Under the pieces are notes generated by a model. That model saw only the letters and a list, made by a program, of their open reading frames with translations. It ran no database searches and was not told the DNA's origin. DNA of 7,213 nucleotides from G020354085 sp964482055 (GTDB taxonomy: Bacteria; Pseudomonadota; Gammaproteobacteria; Acidiferrobacterales; Sulfurifustaceae): NCBI GenBank assembly GCA_964482055.1, contig CAYZVX010000104.1:1-7213 (forward strand). The letters run 5' to 3'. Position 1 is the first letter of the stretch, and each line of letters starts with the position of its first letter. This document shows positions 5,555 through 7,213 of the stretch, one piece after another. The position numbers and the translations under genes are program-made.

Positions 5555-6454
5555 ATGGCGAAGAAAGAGTATTCCTTCTATCCGGGCTGCTCCTCCGAGC
5601 GCAAGGCGTCGGCGGCGAACTACATGACCTCGGTCGAGACCATGTGCAAGACGCTCGACGTCAAGCTCAACGAGATTCCGGACTGGAACTGCTGCGGCGC
5701 CTCGATCGGCTACGCCGAGGGCGGCGAGCTGCCGCGTCACATCATGAATGCGCGCAACATCGCGATCTCCGAGAAGGAGAACCCCAACCAGGACATCGTC
5801 GCGACCTGCGCGGCCTGCTGGCTCGGCACCAAGGAGACCCAGGAGCGCGTGGCGCATTCTGGCGAGCTGCTCGCTGACATCAACTCGATCCTGGCCGACG
5901 CCGGGCTCAAGTACGAGGGCAAGCCCAAGGTCCGGCACATGGTCGAGGTGCTGATCGAGGACTTCGGTTACGATGAGCTCGGCAAGCCGGTCAAGAAGCC
6001 GCTCGAGGGCATCAAGATCGCCGGCTACGTCGGCTGCCAGACCAACCGCCCGTTCGGCGTGGCCGGCGAGTCGTTCGAGAACCCGAAGTACCTCGACAAG
6101 CTGACCGAGACCATGGGCGCGGAGCCCGTGGAAAAGTACGACCAGAAGGTGACCTGCTGCGGCGGGGCGCTCGCCTTCAGCGAGCCCGACAAGGCCTACG
6201 TGCAGATCAACAAGATCATCGAGAGCGCCTACGACTTCGGCGCCGAGATGATCGTCACGCCCTGCCCGGTGTGCCAGATGAACGTCGAAGTCTACCAGGA
6301 CATCATCAACAAGAAGTTCGGCAAGAAGTACAAGATGCCGGTGGTGTACTACAGTCAGCTCATGTCGGTCGCCTACGGGGCGAGCGCCAAGGAAGCGGGC
6401 CTTGACGGCAACATCATCCGCGCCACGAAGCTCGAGGAGATCGCGGCGAAATAA
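5555..6454 (+). CDS. hdrB: HdrB-like subunit with two complete CCG motifs
   Basis: This 299-residue protein has the usual HdrB length and both CCG (cysteine-rich) motifs in full. The first comprises C12, C46-C47, C85 and C88 (C-x33-CC-x37-CxxC). The second comprises C161, C201-C202, C237 and C240 (C-x39-CC-x34-CPVC). In methanogen HdrB these ten Cys bind two non-cubane [4Fe-4S] clusters that cleave the CoM-S-S-CoB heterodisulfide. A sulfur-oxidising proteobacterium is not expected to use that substrate, so here the protein may act on another disulfide or sulfur compound, or simply relay electrons for QmoAB. GAGG (5545-5548) sits 6 nt before the ATG. It is the last gene of the operon, closed by the terminator at 6480-6510. 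No membrane segment is apparent. Confidence 0.93.
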   Translation: MAKKEYSFYPGCSSERKASAANYMTSVETMCKTLDVKLNEIPDWNCCGASIGYAEGGELPRHIMNARNIAISEKENPNQDIVATCAACWLGTKETQERVAHSGELLADINSILADAGLKYEGKPKVRHMVEVLIEDFGYDELGKPVKKPLEGIKIAGYVGCQTNRPFGVAGESFENPKYLDKLTETMGAEPVEKYDQKVTCCGGALAFSEPDKAYVQINKIIESAYDFGAEMIVTPCPVCQMNVEVYQDIINKKFGKKYKMPVVYYSQLMSVAYGASAKEAGLDGNIIRATKLEEIAAK

Positions 6455-6479
6455 GCCGTCCCCATCCTCGAAGCAATGA

Positions 6480-6510
6480 GAAAGCCCCGCCTAAGCGGGG
6501 CTTTCTTGTG
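6480..6510 (+). terminator. Strong intrinsic terminator after hdrB
   Basis: GAAAGCCCCGC (6480-6490) and GCGGGGCTTTC (6495-6505) form a perfect 11-bp stem around the 4-nt loop CTAA, starting 25 nt after the hdrB stop. The 3' arm and following bases supply a T-rich end. The stem is symmetrical, so read on the minus strand it could also stop transcription from the convergent gene at 6602-7069. It marks the end of the qmoAB-hdrCB operon. Confidence 0.9.
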
Positions 6511-6557
6511 GAAGCCGCCGGTTGCCCGCACCCGCAACTGCCAGTCGGGGATGGCGG

Positions 6558-6584
6558 TGCAAGCCAGCCATTCCTTTGCTTGCA
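6558..6584 (-). other. Inverted repeat after the minus-strand gene
   Basis: TGCAAGC (6558-6564) and GCTTGCA (6578-6584) are perfect 7-bp inverted copies around a 13-nt loop, 18 bp past the stop of the leftward gene at 6602. It lacks a T tract on the minus strand, so it would be a weak terminator at best; the hairpin at 6480-6505 is the better candidate for both directions. Confidence 0.25.
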
Positions 6585-6601
6585 ACGGCCCGTTGTCCGT
6601 C

Positions 6602-7069
6602 TTACGGCGACGTCACCTTGTACACGACGTCGTGCTCGCGCGCGTGCTCGATCACCTTGAGCCCGAAGCTCTGGCCAGGCCACACCTCCGGTACATGCAC
6701 ATGGTCGACCTCCATCGAGTCGACACGCTGGCGAAAATCGCTGGTGTGTCCCTTGATGTGCACGGTGTCGCCCTCGCGCAACACGCCGGACTCCATTTTC
6801 ACGATCGCGACCTGAAGATGGGTGTAGTAATGGGTCACGACTCCGACGCGCTCCTCGCCGGGTAGCGGCGCGGCGGGTGCTGCCGGCGCGACGGGCTTGA
6901 GCGCCGCCTTGACGCGTGCCGCTGCCTTGCGCGGCGCAGCCTTCTTCGCCGCGGGGCGTTTGGGCGCGACTCGCTTCTTGGGGGCTTTCTTGCGGGCGGC
7001 GCCCGTCTTGGCGGTGCGCTTGGCGGGCTTCGCCTTGGATTTCTTCTTCACCTTTTTCTTGGCAGCCAT
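6602..7069 (-). CDS. Histone H1-like basic tail fused to an EF-Tu domain II-like barrel
   Basis: This 155-residue protein has two distinct parts. Residues 1 to about 58 are almost entirely Lys, Arg, Ala and Pro (for example KKKVKKKSKAKPAKR), as in bacterial histone H1-like and AlgP-type tails that bind nucleic acids; an Ala/Pro linker follows to about 70. Residues 73-153 (GVVTHYYTHLQVAIVKM to HDVVYKV) have the pattern of domain II of the translation-factor superfamily (EF-Tu/IF2), seen alone in small elongation-factor-like proteins. The GREGDTVHIKG-like turn (LREGDTVHIKG) is characteristic. No GTPase domain is present. An RNA- or ribosome-binding role is inferred, not shown. The start at 7069 is chosen because AGGAGG (complement of 7074-7079) lies just upstream and the basic tail begins there; an in-frame upstream ATG at 7153 would add a non-basic leader and is rejected. 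Confidence 0.8.
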   Translation of the reverse strand: MAAKKKVKKKSKAKPAKRTAKTGAARKKAPKKRVAPKRPAAKKAAPRKAAARVKAALKPVAPAAPAAPLPGEERVGVVTHYYTHLQVAIVKMESGVLREGDTVHIKGHTSDFRQRVDSMEVDHVHVPEVWPGQSFGLKVIEHAREHDVVYKVTSP

Positions 7070-7110
7070 GATCCCTCCTCCAGGGTCGGGTAATGGTGGC
7101 AATGGCGGAT

Positions 7111-7140
7111 ATCCTAGTGCGTGGCTGGCGCAAATGTAAA
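7111..7140 (-). promoter_or_regulatory. Putative sigma-70 promoter for the H1-tail/EF-like gene
   Basis: On the minus strand TTTACA (complement of 7135-7140; 5 of 6 consensus bases) is followed after 18 bp by TAGGAT (complement of 7111-7116; 4 of 6). Transcription would begin near 7104, leaving a leader of about 35 nt with a strong Shine-Dalgarno sequence. It also argues for the start at 7069, because the upstream ATG at 7153 would lie before this promoter. Pattern match only. Confidence 0.4.
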
Positions 7141-7205
7141 TCTCAGGATGCACCCTGTGCCGTTGGCCGTCAGGCTCATGATCCTGGAGTGCGGGGAGGG
7201 GAGCG

Positions 7206-7213
7206 ATGGCCGC
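7206..7213 (+). CDS. Possible start of a rightward gene cut by the window edge
   Basis: ATG at 7206-7208 is preceded by GGAGG (7195-7199) at 6 nt spacing, within a purine-rich GGGGAGGGGAG stretch. Only Met-Ala and two further bases are visible, so nothing can be said about the product. If real, it is divergent from the H1-tail gene. Confidence 0.3.

Noticed and set aside
6414..7133. A 239-codon open frame on the - strand
   Set aside because: It overlaps the H1-tail/EF-like gene in another frame, runs through the terminator and into hdrB, and has no recognisable domain; the frame at 6602-7069 has the strong Shine-Dalgarno sequence and a real domain.

Overview
The window looks like part of the chromosome of a GC-rich, chemolithoautotrophic, sulfur-oxidising proteobacterium. 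A gammaproteobacterium or close relative is my best guess. The guess rests on gene content only: Qmo/Hdr electron-transfer genes of dissimilatory sulfur metabolism sit next to a CbbQ-type Rubisco activase gene. No 16S, Rubisco, apr, sat or dsr gene is present to confirm it.

Layout. Positions 1-956 read leftward: a CbbQ/NorQ AAA+ ATPase (144-956), then the first codons of a probable partner gene (1-80). A striking inverted array of 7-bp repeats lies between them. A divergent intergenic region (957-1252) holds a plausible promoter for cbbQ and several short stem-loops ahead of the rightward operon. Positions 1253-6454 carry a four-gene rightward operon: qmoA, qmoB, hdrC, hdrB. It ends at a strong intrinsic terminator (6480-6510). 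Convergent to it, at 6602-7069, is a small protein that joins a Lys/Ala/Pro-rich histone H1-like tail to a translation-factor domain II-like barrel. The last 8 bases may be the start of another rightward gene.

How the genes may work together. QmoA and QmoB are HdrA-like flavin/iron-sulfur proteins known to exchange electrons with APS reductase (AprBA). In many organisms the third subunit is the membrane protein QmoC, which contacts quinone. Here QmoC is absent. The operon instead has separate soluble HdrC (two [4Fe-4S] motifs) and HdrB (two complete CCG motifs). QmoB also carries a C-terminal MvhD-like domain. The encoded set therefore resembles a complete HdrABC-MvhD module with two flavoproteins. 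In a sulfur oxidiser it would be expected to take electrons from sulfite oxidation through AprBA, but the final acceptor is not visible here. This arrangement is known in principle (qmoAB-hdrCB in Gram-positive sulfate reducers), so it is unusual rather than unprecedented.

The most interesting non-coding region is the 131-bp qmoA-qmoB gap. It holds two stem-loops of identical geometry (7-bp stem, 7-nt loop), an 8-bp tandem duplication, and a 41-codon open frame with a well-placed Shine-Dalgarno sequence that ends 3 nt before qmoB.
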